From positions 124,001-188,000 of the forward strand of contig NZ_SMFM01000001.1 in NCBI RefSeq assembly GCF_004349085.1: 64,000 nt of DNA, written 5' to 3'. The position numbers and the translations under genes are program-made. Within the stretch, counting starts at the first letter, position 1; every line of letters begins with the position of its first letter. The notes beneath the pieces were generated by a model. That model saw nothing but the letters and a program-made list of their open reading frames with translations. It made no database searches and was not told the DNA's origin. Origin of the DNA: Flavobacterium caseinilyticum (GTDB taxonomy: Bacteria > Bacteroidota > Bacteroidia > Flavobacteriales > Flavobacteriaceae). Positions 43,515-51,801 of the stretch are shown one piece after another.

Positions 43515-43860
43515 AGTTCAAATCCGTCCCGAAGCTTCGGGAGATGCCTCTAAAAGAGATACAGAATTGTGTCTCTTTTTTTTAGGTCAAATTTTTAGGA
43601 AAAATTAAGTAAAGTCATAGTTCGAATCCGTCCCGAAGCTTCGGGAGATGCCTCTGAAAGAGATACAGAAATGTGTCTCTTTTTTTTAGGTCAAATTTTT
43701 AGGAAAAATTAAGTAAAGTTATAGTTCGAATCCGTCCCGAAGCTTCGGGAGATGCCTCTAAAAGAGATACAGAAATGTGTCTCTTTTTTTATGTCAAATT
43801 TTTAGGAAAAATTAAGTATAAATAGGGTTCCAATCTTTTCGGGAAATTCATGTGATGACT
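43515..43860 (+). repeat. three 104-bp tandem units carrying the tRNA-Cys 3' end and a terminator, plus a decayed fourth
   Basis: Units start at 43515, 43619 and 43723. Each has AGTTCGAATCCG (T-loop), the palindrome TCCCGAAGCTTCGGGA, GATGCCTCT (acceptor 3' strand), a hairpin AGAGATAC/GTGTCTCT with a T run, and a GTCAAATTTTTAGGAAAAATT spacer that also follows the true tRNA. Units differ from each other at about four positions. A degenerate copy lies at about 43825-43865. No full tRNA can be folded from any unit. Confidence 0.85.
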
Positions 43861-43902
43861 CTAAAATATTTCTAAAAACAGAGGGTTTTAGCTGTGTTTA
43901 AA

Positions 43903-43975
43903 TTTTTAACAATTAAGAAATTAAATTCCATCAAGCTTTAGACTTAATTTTTTTTAATTTCTTAATGGTTAAAAA
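43903..43975. repeat. 23-bp inverted repeat, AT-rich
   Basis: TTTTTAACAATTAAGAAATTAAA (split arm 43903-43925; 22 of 23 paired with 43953-43975) encloses a 27-nt spacer. The TTAAGAAATTAA core recurs in flavobacterial intergenic regions as I recall. The rest of the 620-bp gap 43447-44067 holds the tRNA array, this repeat and a terminator, with no gene. Confidence 0.6.
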
Positions 43976-44005
43976 AACATAAATAACTTAATTGTTTAAA
44001 TAAAA

Positions 44006-44043
44006 AAGCCTTGAATCTTATTATTTAGATTCAAGGCTTTTAC
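44006..44043 (-). terminator. terminator of the LysE-type gene
   Basis: AAAAGCCTTGAATCT (44006-44020) and its exact complement (44029-44043) form a 15-bp stem with an 8-nt loop, ending in a T run on the minus strand, 25 bp after the stop codon. Confidence 0.9.
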
Positions 44044-44067
44044 TATTTTATAAAAATTTAAAATATA

Positions 44068-44745
44068 TTAATTATCAATTCTATCGAATGCCTCTTTTAC
44101 CATTTCTTTTTCTTCCGGGAACCAACCTTGTGTGATTAAAACCATTCCGAAAACCATCATTACTATACTGATTACTTTTTTAATCTTTAGAATATTTACC
44201 GGTGTTAGCTTTGTTTTTAATTGCTTCGCCAACAGAATTTTGATGCAGTCAACAAACAAATATGTTCCAATAACTGCAACAAAAAAAGTGATCATTCTGG
44301 GTGTTTGCATTTCTAGTTTTGGTCCAACCGAAATAATAATTGCCAACCAAAAGCCAAGTACGCCAACATTGATAATGTTCAACAAAAAACCTTTAATAAA
44401 AAGACTTAAATAGTTTTTTTTGACAATTTCTTTGTCGATAATATCAGTATTGATTTTCTGTTCTTTTTTTAACTGTATGAAAGAAATTATACCATAAGCC
44501 AACATTAATACTCCACCAAATATGAAAAGAGCAGGTTGATCTTTTAAACTTTGAATCAATCGGTAACTTCCTAAATACGCAATTCCAATGAAAACAATAT
44601 CCCCTAAAATCACCCCTAAATCAAATACTAAAGCCGCTCTAAATCCTTTTATAATACTTGTTTCCAGTAAAATAAAAAAAACAGGACCAATCATAAAACT
44701 CAAGAAAATTCCCCAAGGAATACCAGCTATAATATCGTTTATCAT
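44068..44745 (-). CDS. LysE-family translocator
   Basis: A 225-residue inner-membrane exporter with six predicted transmembrane helices. The N-terminus INDIIAGIPWGIFLSFMIGP followed by VFFILLETSIIKGFRAALVF is the LysE/RhtB signature, with the conserved GP in helix 1 and the following G..A. Family members export amino acids or related metabolites; the substrate is not evident. An intracellular loop around residues 90-105 is charged (QLKKEQKINTDIIDKEIVKK). It follows the GIN-domain gene by about 40 bp on the same strand, and a strong terminator ends the unit. Confidence 0.88.
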   Translation of the reverse strand: MINDIIAGIPWGIFLSFMIGPVFFILLETSIIKGFRAALVFDLGVILGDIVFIGIAYLGSYRLIQSLKDQPALFIFGGVLMLAYGIISFIQLKKEQKINTDIIDKEIVKKNYLSLFIKGFLLNIINVGVLGFWLAIIISVGPKLEMQTPRMITFFVAVIGTYLFVDCIKILLAKQLKTKLTPVNILKIKKVISIVMMVFGMVLITQGWFPEEKEMVKEAFDRIDN

Positions 44746-44787
44746 TAAAAATTTAAATTTGTTACCCCTAAAATCTAAACCAAAGTA

Positions 44788-45459
44788 CTAATTTTTTTCT
44801 AAAATCGTACCGCCAATGAATACTTCCTTGTTAATCTGTTTTGGTTTCCCGTAGATAAAAATAGAACCTCCAGCACGAACTTTCGCATCAACTAATGTAG
44901 ACGCATGGATTTCTGATTTTCCGCCAGCAGCAACACTTATTGTAGTTTGTGAAGTCTCTAAATCCTTTGCGTTTAGAATGCCGCCCGAAGTAATTACAAC
45001 ATCTTGATTTTTCGCTTTTCCTGATAAAGTAATAATTCCGCCAGCATTTGCTTTGATATTTACTTTGTCAACATTTATATCCAAGTTTATTTCTCCTCCT
45101 GATTTCGCATCCAATTTCAAGATTGTTTGTTTGAAATTTTTTTCACTTGAAATATAACTTCCCTCACTGACTGCAATACTTTCCAGACTTTTAAAATATA
45201 ATTTAACCATAATATCTTCGCCGGATAATAATTGAGGAAATGGCATTCTGATTTTTAATTCTCCGTTTTTATTTACCGTTTCCACTTCTTCAGCGCGTGC
45301 TCCGGTTACTACAATTTTGTTTTCTGAAGCTTCAATTAATTTGACATTTATTTTATCAAAAACTTTAACTTCATCAAAATCTCCTAAGTTTCTGGTTACT
45401 TGAGCATTTGTAAATTGACTTAAAAATACAAAAGCAATAATCACTAATTTTTTACTCAT
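44788..45459 (-). CDS. head-GIN (DUF2807) exported protein
   Basis: A 223-residue exported protein; the start at ATG 45459 gives the signal peptide MSKKLVIIAFVFLSQFTNAQ directly, whereas the in-frame ATG at 45504 would bury it behind 15 charged residues. The mature part is a right-handed beta-helix of short repeats, with KLDAKSGGEINLDINVDKVN, IKANAGGIITLSGKAKNQDV and SVAAGGKSEIHASTLVDAKV. This is the putative auto-transporter adhesin head-GIN domain of Bacteroidetes. Its role is unknown; adhesion or surface exposure is inferred. It lies downstream of rnr, separated by about 50 bp. Confidence 0.85.
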   Translation of the reverse strand: MSKKLVIIAFVFLSQFTNAQVTRNLGDFDEVKVFDKINVKLIEASENKIVVTGARAEEVETVNKNGELKIRMPFPQLLSGEDIMVKLYFKSLESIAVSEGSYISSEKNFKQTILKLDAKSGGEINLDINVDKVNIKANAGGIITLSGKAKNQDVVITSGGILNAKDLETSQTTISVAAGGKSEIHASTLVDAKVRAGGSIFIYGKPKQINKEVFIGGTILEKN

Positions 45460-45509
45460 ATTTCTAATATTTCTTTTTTGGTAATCGTGAATCTTTGATT
45501 TCATTTTTT

Positions 45510-47699
45510 TTATTTTAACGGTTCTTCAATTCTTCTTATAAAATTAAAATCCAGTTGTTTTTTAACTAAATCGGCATTTTTTACTTTAACGTAAATTTCA
45601 TCTCCTAATTGTAATAATTTACCAGAAGTTGCGCCGGTTAGTGCATATTGTTTTTCGTCAAAGGTGTAGTAGTCGTCTTTTATATCCCGAATTCTGCACA
45701 TTCCTTCACATTTATTTTCGATGATTTCAACATAAATTCCCCACTCTGTCACACCAGAAATTACTCCTAAAAATTCCTGATCCTGATGATCCTGCATGTA
45801 TTTTACCTGCATATATTTGATCGAATCGCGTTCCGCATTGGTTGCCAAACCTTCCATTGTTGACGAATGCAAACATTTTGTTTCATATGTTTCTTCATCA
45901 ACTGATTTTCCTCCGTCCAGATAATGCTGCAACAATCGATGCACCATGACATCGGGATAACGACGAATTGGTGAGGTAAAATGCGAATAATAATCAAAAG
46001 CCAGACCATAATGTCCTATGTTATCAGTAGAATATTTGGCTTTACTCATACTTCTAATCGCAAGAGTATCAATAAGATTTTGCTCTTTTTTACCATTTAC
46101 ATCTTCCATTAATTTATTCAAAGCTTGTGAAATAGAACCTTGCTTAAAATCAATTTTATGTCCAAACTTGGCAATAACGGCTTGCATCGCAAAAAGTTTA
46201 TCCTCATTTGGCTCATCGTGAATTCTGTAAATGAAAGTCTTTTTTTGTTTTCCAATGTATTCCGCTACTTTTTTATTGGCTAAAAGCATGAATTCTTCAA
46301 TCAGATGATTCGCATCTTTTGAAACTTTAAAATAAACGCCTTGAGGTTCACCGGCTTCATCAAGATTGAACTTCACTTCTACTTTATCAAAAGAAATCGC
46401 TCCTTCGGCCATTCTTCTTTTTCTAAAAATTTTAGCTAATTCATCCATTTTTAGCGTCGCAGCAACAATTTCTGCTGAAACTTGATATGAACTTCCTGTA
46501 ATCGAAATTTCTTCCGGAATCAAATCATCTTTGGTTTCTATGATGTACTGCGCTTCTTCGTAAGCAAAACGCTGATCAGAATAAATTACTGTTCTTCCAA
46601 ACCATTGATTCACTACTTGAGATGTTTCGGTAATTTCGAATATAGCCGAAAACGTATATTTTTCTTCATTTGGACGTAACGAACACGCAAAATTTGATAA
46701 TACTTCGGGTAACATTGGCACTACTCTATCCACTAAGTAAACCGAAGTTGCTCTTTGATACGCTTCATCATCTAAGATTGTTCCTTCTTGAAGATAATGC
46801 GAAACATCAGCAATGTGAATACCAATTTCGTAATTACCATTTTCTAATTTTTTGAATGAAAGTGCATCATCAAAATCCTTAGCATCTTTTGGATCAATGG
46901 TAAAAGTCAACGTATCACGCATGTCGCGTCGTTTGGCAATTTCACTTTCTTCTATCGAAGTATCAATTTTTTGTGCAAACGTTTCCACTTCAATAGGAAA
47001 TTCTGACGGCAAACCGTATTCAGCAAGAATTGCATGGATTTCTGTATCGTGTTCTCCTGGTTTCCCTAAAACTTTTATTACGGAACCAAAAGGACTATCA
47101 GCTCTGGCTGGCCAATCTTCGATATGAACCAAAACTACATCTCCTTGCTCAGCCTCGCCTATTTTATCCTTTGGAATAAAAATATCAGTGTACATTTTTG
47201 GATTTGCAGTGGATACAAAAGCAAAATTAGCTTGAATGTCAATTACACCAACAAAATCAGTTTTATGTCTTTCTACAACTTCAATTACTTCACCTTCCGG
47301 TCTTTTTCCTTTTCTGCGATTGTAAACATAAACCTTGACAATGTCTTTGTCTAAAGCATGGTTTAAGTTATTTGTAGGAATAAAGACATCTTCTTCCATA
47401 TCAGGACAAACAAAATAAGCTGTTTTACGTCCTGTCATGTCAATCTTACCTTCGTAATACTCTTTACTTTCAGCTTTAACTAAGTACTTACCTGGTTCTG
47501 ATTCTATAATTTTATTTTGAGAAGCCAAAATCTTCAAATCTTTGATAATTTGATTTCTGCTTTCGGTATCGTCAAGCTCTAGCTTTGCTCCTATTTGTTT
47601 GTAGTTGAATGCTTTATTAGCACTTTGCGATAATATTTTTATAATTTTTTCAGAGAAATCTTTCCCTTTTTTTATCGGCTTTCTTAATCTTTTACTCAT
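45510..47699 (-). CDS. rnr: ribonuclease R
   Basis: A 729-residue 3'-5' exoribonuclease that degrades structured RNA and takes part in rRNA and tmRNA quality control. N-terminal winged-helix and cold-shock domains (about 1-225) precede the RNB catalytic domain, with the active-site cluster TFTIDPKDAKDFDDALSFKK and the downstream IGIHIADVSHYLQEG. The HYGLAFDYYSHFTSPIRRYP motif and a C-terminal S1 domain (about 635-720, GVISGVTEWGIYVEIIENKC) follow. The length is typical. It is transcribed away from the proposed origin at 48.1-48.8 kb and precedes the GIN and LysE genes. Confidence 0.96.
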   Translation of the reverse strand: MSKRLRKPIKKGKDFSEKIIKILSQSANKAFNYKQIGAKLELDDTESRNQIIKDLKILASQNKIIESEPGKYLVKAESKEYYEGKIDMTGRKTAYFVCPDMEEDVFIPTNNLNHALDKDIVKVYVYNRRKGKRPEGEVIEVVERHKTDFVGVIDIQANFAFVSTANPKMYTDIFIPKDKIGEAEQGDVVLVHIEDWPARADSPFGSVIKVLGKPGEHDTEIHAILAEYGLPSEFPIEVETFAQKIDTSIEESEIAKRRDMRDTLTFTIDPKDAKDFDDALSFKKLENGNYEIGIHIADVSHYLQEGTILDDEAYQRATSVYLVDRVVPMLPEVLSNFACSLRPNEEKYTFSAIFEITETSQVVNQWFGRTVIYSDQRFAYEEAQYIIETKDDLIPEEISITGSSYQVSAEIVAATLKMDELAKIFRKRRMAEGAISFDKVEVKFNLDEAGEPQGVYFKVSKDANHLIEEFMLLANKKVAEYIGKQKKTFIYRIHDEPNEDKLFAMQAVIAKFGHKIDFKQGSISQALNKLMEDVNGKKEQNLIDTLAIRSMSKAKYSTDNIGHYGLAFDYYSHFTSPIRRYPDVMVHRLLQHYLDGGKSVDEETYETKCLHSSTMEGLATNAERDSIKYMQVKYMQDHQDQEFLGVISGVTEWGIYVEIIENKCEGMCRIRDIKDDYYTFDEKQYALTGATSGKLLQLGDEIYVKVKNADLVKKQLDFNFIRRIEEPLK

Positions 47700-47819
47700 A
47701 AATGTGTTCTTAAAAGTCTAAAATTACAAAATACTAAACTGTTATCAGTACAGAGTACACAGTTTTAAAGAAAATATAACTTTACAGAATAGTTGTATCT
47801 TTATAAAAAGTATCAAAAA

Positions 47820-48053
47820 ATGGAAGAATTTCAAACAATTGCAATTTTTAATTATTCGCATGAAATTGTAGTTATAAAGCATTTGCTGGAGCAGGAAGAG
47901 ATTAACTATTTTTTTGAAAATGAAACATTGGTTTCTATTGATCCGTTTGGAAGTTTCGCTTACGGTGGAATTAAACTCAAAATTCATTTCAACGATTTTG
48001 AAAAAGTTCAGGAATTATTAGACAACTTAAACAACAAATTGAAAATCGTTTAG
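47820..48053 (+). CDS. DUF2007-type putative signal-transducing protein
   Basis: A 77-residue protein. The start at ATG 47820 gives MEEFQTIAIFNYSHEIVVIK; a TTG at 47793 would add nine residues and lies on a -7-like TATCTTTA. The fold matches DUF2007: a beta-strand (TIAIFNYSHEIVVIKHLLEQ), a helix, the segment INYFFENETLVSIDPFGSFA, and a second beta-alpha with VQELLDNLNN. It is a small ferredoxin-like domain of unknown function, often fused or adjacent to membrane proteins; here it is alone and next to the candidate origin. Confidence 0.75.
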   Translation: MEEFQTIAIFNYSHEIVVIKHLLEQEEINYFFENETLVSIDPFGSFAYGGIKLKIHFNDFEKVQELLDNLNNKLKIV

Positions 48054-48782
48054 ATCTGAAATCAATTTTTTGACTTTAAATTTTTGAAAGTTGTCAACAT
48101 ATATTAATATAATAAAAAAGAAAAATTAAATTTAAATTATTTTTTGGTTGTTATTATAGCTTGTTAATAGTGGCAATAAATTTATTTTAAAATGTATTGA
48201 AATCAAGTTAAAAGATGTTATCGGGAGTTATCAACATACTTATTTTAGGATAAAGTATTAGTTTTAAAGTGTTTTTAGATTTTAATTAACAATGGTTGAT
48301 AACAGAAAAACTATTGGTTTTGTAAATAACTCACACCACGGTTTTTTGTTGATAACCTACTTTTTAATATTGATAACTATTCTAAAAATTCATCAAACTA
48401 AATTAGGATTTAAAAACTGGGTTTTGGATTACTTTTTTTTTCGATACAACCAAAAAATAGTTCTTATTTTCTATCCAAAGTTATGAACATAGTATGTTAA
48501 TTTAAAGTTAACTGAATATCAAGCAATTGCGTTTTGCTATTAACAATGCAAATTTTTAACATTTATAATATAAAGTTTTCATTGATTGACAGCTAATTAT
48601 ACATTTAATAGAATTGTTGATAACTGCTAAATAAATCATAATCTGATAGTTACAAAACTAAATATTGAATGTAATTTGCATACTGCTTTTGAATTGAAAT
48701 TATCAAATAAAGAAGCTTTATTTAATTCATTAGAATAGATTTCTTTATTTAAATTTGCCACACACAACTTAAAACATATATT
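48054..48782. other. candidate replication origin: AT-rich gene-free region with DnaA-box-like nonamers
   Basis: A 729-bp stretch with no convincing gene. Nonamers related to TTATCAACA occur at 48228-48236 (exact), 48294-48302 (GGTTGATAA), 48347-48355 and 48615-48623 (TGTTGATAA), and 48368-48376 (TATTGATAA); most extend to the 9-mer GTTGATAAC. Weaker ones lie at 48091-48099 (TTGTCAACA) and 48481-48489 (TTATGAACA). Each exact one differs from the canonical DnaA box TTATCCACA by one base. The flanks are very AT-rich. Genes to the left are mainly minus and to the right mainly plus, as expected when forks leave from here, and the parS cluster lies 16 kb away. Confidence 0.5.
48750..48757 (+). promoter_or_regulatory. 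-7 element of rpiB (TAAATTTG)
   Basis: An exact TAnnTTTG motif ends 25 bp before the rpiB ATG. No TTTG -33 partner at normal spacing. Confidence 0.45.
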
Positions 48783-49211
48783 ATGAAAATCTCCATAGGA
48801 AACGATCACGCAGGACCGGATTACAAAAAAGCAATTGTTGAAATGCTTCAGGCAAAAGGACATGAAGTAACGAATTACGGAACCGATTCAACAGAAAGCG
48901 TGGATTATCCTGATTTTGGACGTCCTGTTGCCACAGATGTTGCTGAAGGAAAAGTTGATTTTGGAATTATTATTTGCGGAAGCGGAAACGGAATTTCAAT
49001 GACAGCTAATAAACAATCTAAAGTTCGTGCTGCTCTATGCTGGATGAAGGAAATTGCAGTTTTAGCCCGTCAGCATAACGATGCCAATATTATTAGTATT
49101 CCTGCTCGTTTTACTTCGATTCCACAAGCGGTAGAAATGGTAGAAGCCTTTTTAAACACTGAATTTGAAGGTGGAAGACACCAAAATAGAGTGGATAAAA
49201 TTTCTTGTTAG
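48783..49211 (+). CDS. rpiB: ribose-5-phosphate isomerase B
   Basis: A 142-residue RpiB/LacA-type isomerase of the pentose phosphate pathway, converting ribose-5-phosphate and ribulose-5-phosphate. Signatures are MKISIGNDHAGPDYKKAIVE, the catalytic ICGSGNGISMTANK with C65, and the DANIISIPARF strand with the later basic segment GGRHQNRVDKI. The protein is short and complete. It is the first plus-strand gene to the right of the candidate origin. Its last four bases overlap the convergent DUF1294 gene. Confidence 0.95.
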   Translation: MKISIGNDHAGPDYKKAIVEMLQAKGHEVTNYGTDSTESVDYPDFGRPVATDVAEGKVDFGIIICGSGNGISMTANKQSKVRAALCWMKEIAVLARQHNDANIISIPARFTSIPQAVEMVEAFLNTEFEGGRHQNRVDKISC

Positions 49212-49507
49212 TACTCTATTATTCCAAAATAAAAAAGTACAAAAAGGATTAAAATTTGTATTACTATAATTCCGTAAAACCTCAAAAGGAAGCTTTCTTT
49301 TGAGGTTTTATGTCTAAAGAAAAGCATGGCTAACCCGGAACCAATTGTTCCGCCCAGAATACTTGTAAACAATAAATTACGTTCTGAAATTCTCCATTTT
49401 TGCTGTATGGCGAGCCATTTGTCTAGTCCTGTTGTTGAAAAAGCAACTAAATTAATAAGCGGAAAATACCAGAATAAAAAAGACATAAAAAAGGAGTTTT
49501 GACTCAA
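49208..49507 (-). CDS. DUF1294 small membrane protein
   Basis: A 99-residue protein with three to four transmembrane helices. The DUF1294 hallmarks are present: INLVAFSTTGLDKWLAIQQK with the DK motif, RISERNLLFTSILGGTIGSG, and the RHKT motif in LFFRHKTSKESFLLRFYG. The function of the family is unknown; some bacterial members are fused to cold-shock domains. It lies between rpiB and tex on the opposite strand, with its stop overlapping rpiB by four bases. Confidence 0.85.
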   Translation of the reverse strand: MSQNSFFMSFLFWYFPLINLVAFSTTGLDKWLAIQQKWRISERNLLFTSILGGTIGSGLAMLFFRHKTSKESFLLRFYGIIVIQILILFVLFYFGIIEY

Positions 49508-49550
49508 AGATACTATTTTAGCAATATGATTTTATAATCTTAAATTTAAA

Positions 49551-51674
49551 ATGACTAACATACAATTCATAGCTAAGTCTGTTCAAACAGCAGCAATAAA
49601 CATTCAAAATACCGTTCAATTATTACAGGAAGATTGCACCATTCCTTTTATTTCGCGTTATCGGAAAGATAAAACCGGTAATTTGGACGAGGTTTTTATT
49701 GAGCAAATTGCCAAATTTCAAAAGGAATATGAAGCGGTAGTAAAACGCAAAGAAGCGATTTTAAAATCGATTCAAGAACAAAATGCGCTTAGCCCAGAAT
49801 TAGAAAAAAAAATCCAGCAAAGTTTCGATTTACAGGAATTGGAAGATTTTTATCTGCCTTTTAAAAAGAAGAAAAAAACAAAAGCCGATACTGCCCGAGA
49901 AAACGGATTAGAGCCATTAGCCAAAATCATCATGGCGCAAAATAATGATGATGTCGATTTTATTTCGACAAAATATTTGAACGAAAATGTCATCAACGAG
50001 GATGCAGCATTGCAAGGCGCCAGAGATATTATTGCGGAGTGGATTAATGAAAATATTTATGTTCGAAAGCAACTCCGAAGATTGTACGAACGCAAAGCCA
50101 CCATCACTACTAAAGTTGTAAAAACGAAAAAAGACGACGAAGCGGCGCAGAAATTCAGTCAATATTTTGAATGGTCAGAGCCGCTGACTAAAGCACCTTC
50201 GCACAGATTATTAGCGATGCTTCGTGCCGAAAATGAAGGCTTTATCAAGTTTAAAGTAGAAGTTGATATTGATGAAGCGTATGATATTATTGATACTTTA
50301 ATTTTAAAAGCTCAAAATAAAACCACGCCACACGTTCAACTGGCTATCGAAGACAGTTATAAAAGATTGCTGAATCCTGCCATTTCAAACGAAGCTTTGC
50401 AAGAAGCTAAAGCCAAGGCTGACGCCAATTCTATTCAGGTTTTTGCGAATAATTTGGGACAATTATTGTTAGCACCGCCTTTGGGTGAAAAACGAATTCT
50501 TGCGATTGATCCAGGTTTTAGAAGCGGATGTAAAATTGTTTGCTTGGACGAAAAAGGAGATTTATTATATAACGAAACCATTTATCCGCATGCACCTCAA
50601 AAAGAGGAAGCGATGGCGATGAAAAAAATTCGTTCGATGGTGAATTCTTATAAAATAGATGCGATTTCCATAGGAAACGGAACGGCTTCGAGAGAAACCG
50701 AATTCTTTATTAAGAAAATTGCTTTTGATAAGCCAGTTCAGGTTTTTATCGTTTCCGAAGCGGGAGCATCTGTGTATTCTGCTTCGAAAATTGCTAGAGA
50801 AGAATTTCCTAATTATGATGTTACGGTTCGAGGTTCGGTTTCTATCGGAAGACGATTGAGTGATCCGTTGGCTGAATTGGTTAAAATTGACCCGAAAGCC
50901 ATTGGCGTAGGCCAATACCAACACGATGTAGACCAAACCAAACTCAAAGAAGAATTAGACAATACGGTGATACGTTGCGTGAATTCAGTTGGGATAAACA
51001 TTAATACGGCGAGTAAACATTTACTGAGTTATGTGAGTGGAATAGGAGAGAAGCTGGCTGAAAATATTGTTAATTATCGCTCAGAAAATGGTCCATTTAC
51101 TGATCGAAAACAACTGAAAAAAGTGCCTCGTTTGGGCGAAAAAGCATACCAGCAAGGCGTTGCTTTTATCCGAATTTCGAATTCCAAAAACCCTTTGGAT
51201 AATTCCGCGGTTCATCCCGAAGCCTATGGAATTGTCGAAAAAATGGCAAAAGACTTGAAATTGACAGTGCATGATTTGATTGCCAATAAAGAAAAAACAG
51301 CTTTGATAAAACCAGAAAATTACATTACATCAGAAATAGGTTTATTGGGATTGAAAGACATTATCAAAGAACTCGAAAAACCAGGATTAGACCCAAGAAA
51401 ATCAGCTAAAGTTTTTGAATTTGACCCGAATGTGAAAACTATTAAAGATTTAAAAACAGGAATGGTTTTACCGGGAATTGTCAATAACATTACCAATTTT
51501 GGTTGTTTTGTGGATATTGGAGTTAAAGAAAGCGGTTTGGTTCACATTTCCCAACTCAAAGCGGGTTTTGTAAGTGACGTAAATGAAGTGGTAAAATTAC
51601 ACCAGCATGTTCAGGTTAAAGTAACGGAAGTTGACGAAGATAGAAAGAGAATTCAGTTGACGATGATTTTATAA
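49551..51674 (+). CDS. tex: transcription accessory protein Tex
   Basis: A 707-residue RNA-binding protein. The order matches Tex/YhgF: an N-terminal helical domain (about 1-190, IPFISRYRKDKTGNLDEVFI), a YqgF-like RNase H fold (about 315-450, LAIDPGFRSGCKIVCLDEKG), a helix-hairpin-helix pair (about 490-565, NINTASKHLLSYVSGIGEKL) and a C-terminal S1 domain (about 635-705, GMVLPGIVNNITNFGCFVDI). Tex is important for transcription and stress responses in several bacteria, probably through RNA contact at transcription complexes. It is followed by two hairpins sharing a CCGTCA core. Confidence 0.94.
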   Translation: MTNIQFIAKSVQTAAINIQNTVQLLQEDCTIPFISRYRKDKTGNLDEVFIEQIAKFQKEYEAVVKRKEAILKSIQEQNALSPELEKKIQQSFDLQELEDFYLPFKKKKKTKADTARENGLEPLAKIIMAQNNDDVDFISTKYLNENVINEDAALQGARDIIAEWINENIYVRKQLRRLYERKATITTKVVKTKKDDEAAQKFSQYFEWSEPLTKAPSHRLLAMLRAENEGFIKFKVEVDIDEAYDIIDTLILKAQNKTTPHVQLAIEDSYKRLLNPAISNEALQEAKAKADANSIQVFANNLGQLLLAPPLGEKRILAIDPGFRSGCKIVCLDEKGDLLYNETIYPHAPQKEEAMAMKKIRSMVNSYKIDAISIGNGTASRETEFFIKKIAFDKPVQVFIVSEAGASVYSASKIAREEFPNYDVTVRGSVSIGRRLSDPLAELVKIDPKAIGVGQYQHDVDQTKLKEELDNTVIRCVNSVGININTASKHLLSYVSGIGEKLAENIVNYRSENGPFTDRKQLKKVPRLGEKAYQQGVAFIRISNSKNPLDNSAVHPEAYGIVEKMAKDLKLTVHDLIANKEKTALIKPENYITSEIGLLGLKDIIKELEKPGLDPRKSAKVFEFDPNVKTIKDLKTGMVLPGIVNNITNFGCFVDIGVKESGLVHISQLKAGFVSDVNEVVKLHQHVQVKVTEVDEDRKRIQLTMIL

Positions 51675-51686
51675 TATATATATATA

Positions 51687-51740
51687 TTTCCGTCAATTAA
51701 TTGACGGAAATTAATAAAATACCGTCACCTTGCTGACGGT
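51687..51740. terminator. two related hairpins after tex
   Basis: A perfect 24-bp palindrome TTTCCGTCAATT/AATTGACGGAAA (51687-51710) is followed by ACCGTCA/TGACGGT (51721-51740) with a 6-nt loop. Both share the CCGTCA core and are followed by AATNAATAAA, so one looks like a copy of the other. They probably terminate tex transcription. Confidence 0.65.
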
Positions 51741-51801
51741 AATCAATAAATAAGTTATCCTTGTGCTGTTTTAAAATCTAAATTTTAAGGAAATAGATAG
51801 A

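Noticed and set aside
43515..43860. Further tRNA genes or a CRISPR array in the 104-bp repeats
   Set aside because: Units contain only the tRNA 3' part and cannot fold into a cloverleaf; the repeats are contiguous without unique spacers and no cas genes are present.
45460..45504. Longer start of the GIN-domain protein
   Set aside because: It would put 15 charged residues in front of a clear signal peptide.
48292..48486. 64-codon plus-strand frame in the candidate origin
   Set aside because: Composition is AT-driven (Phe, Ile, Leu, Lys), no ribosome site or family resemblance, and it covers DnaA-box-like sites.
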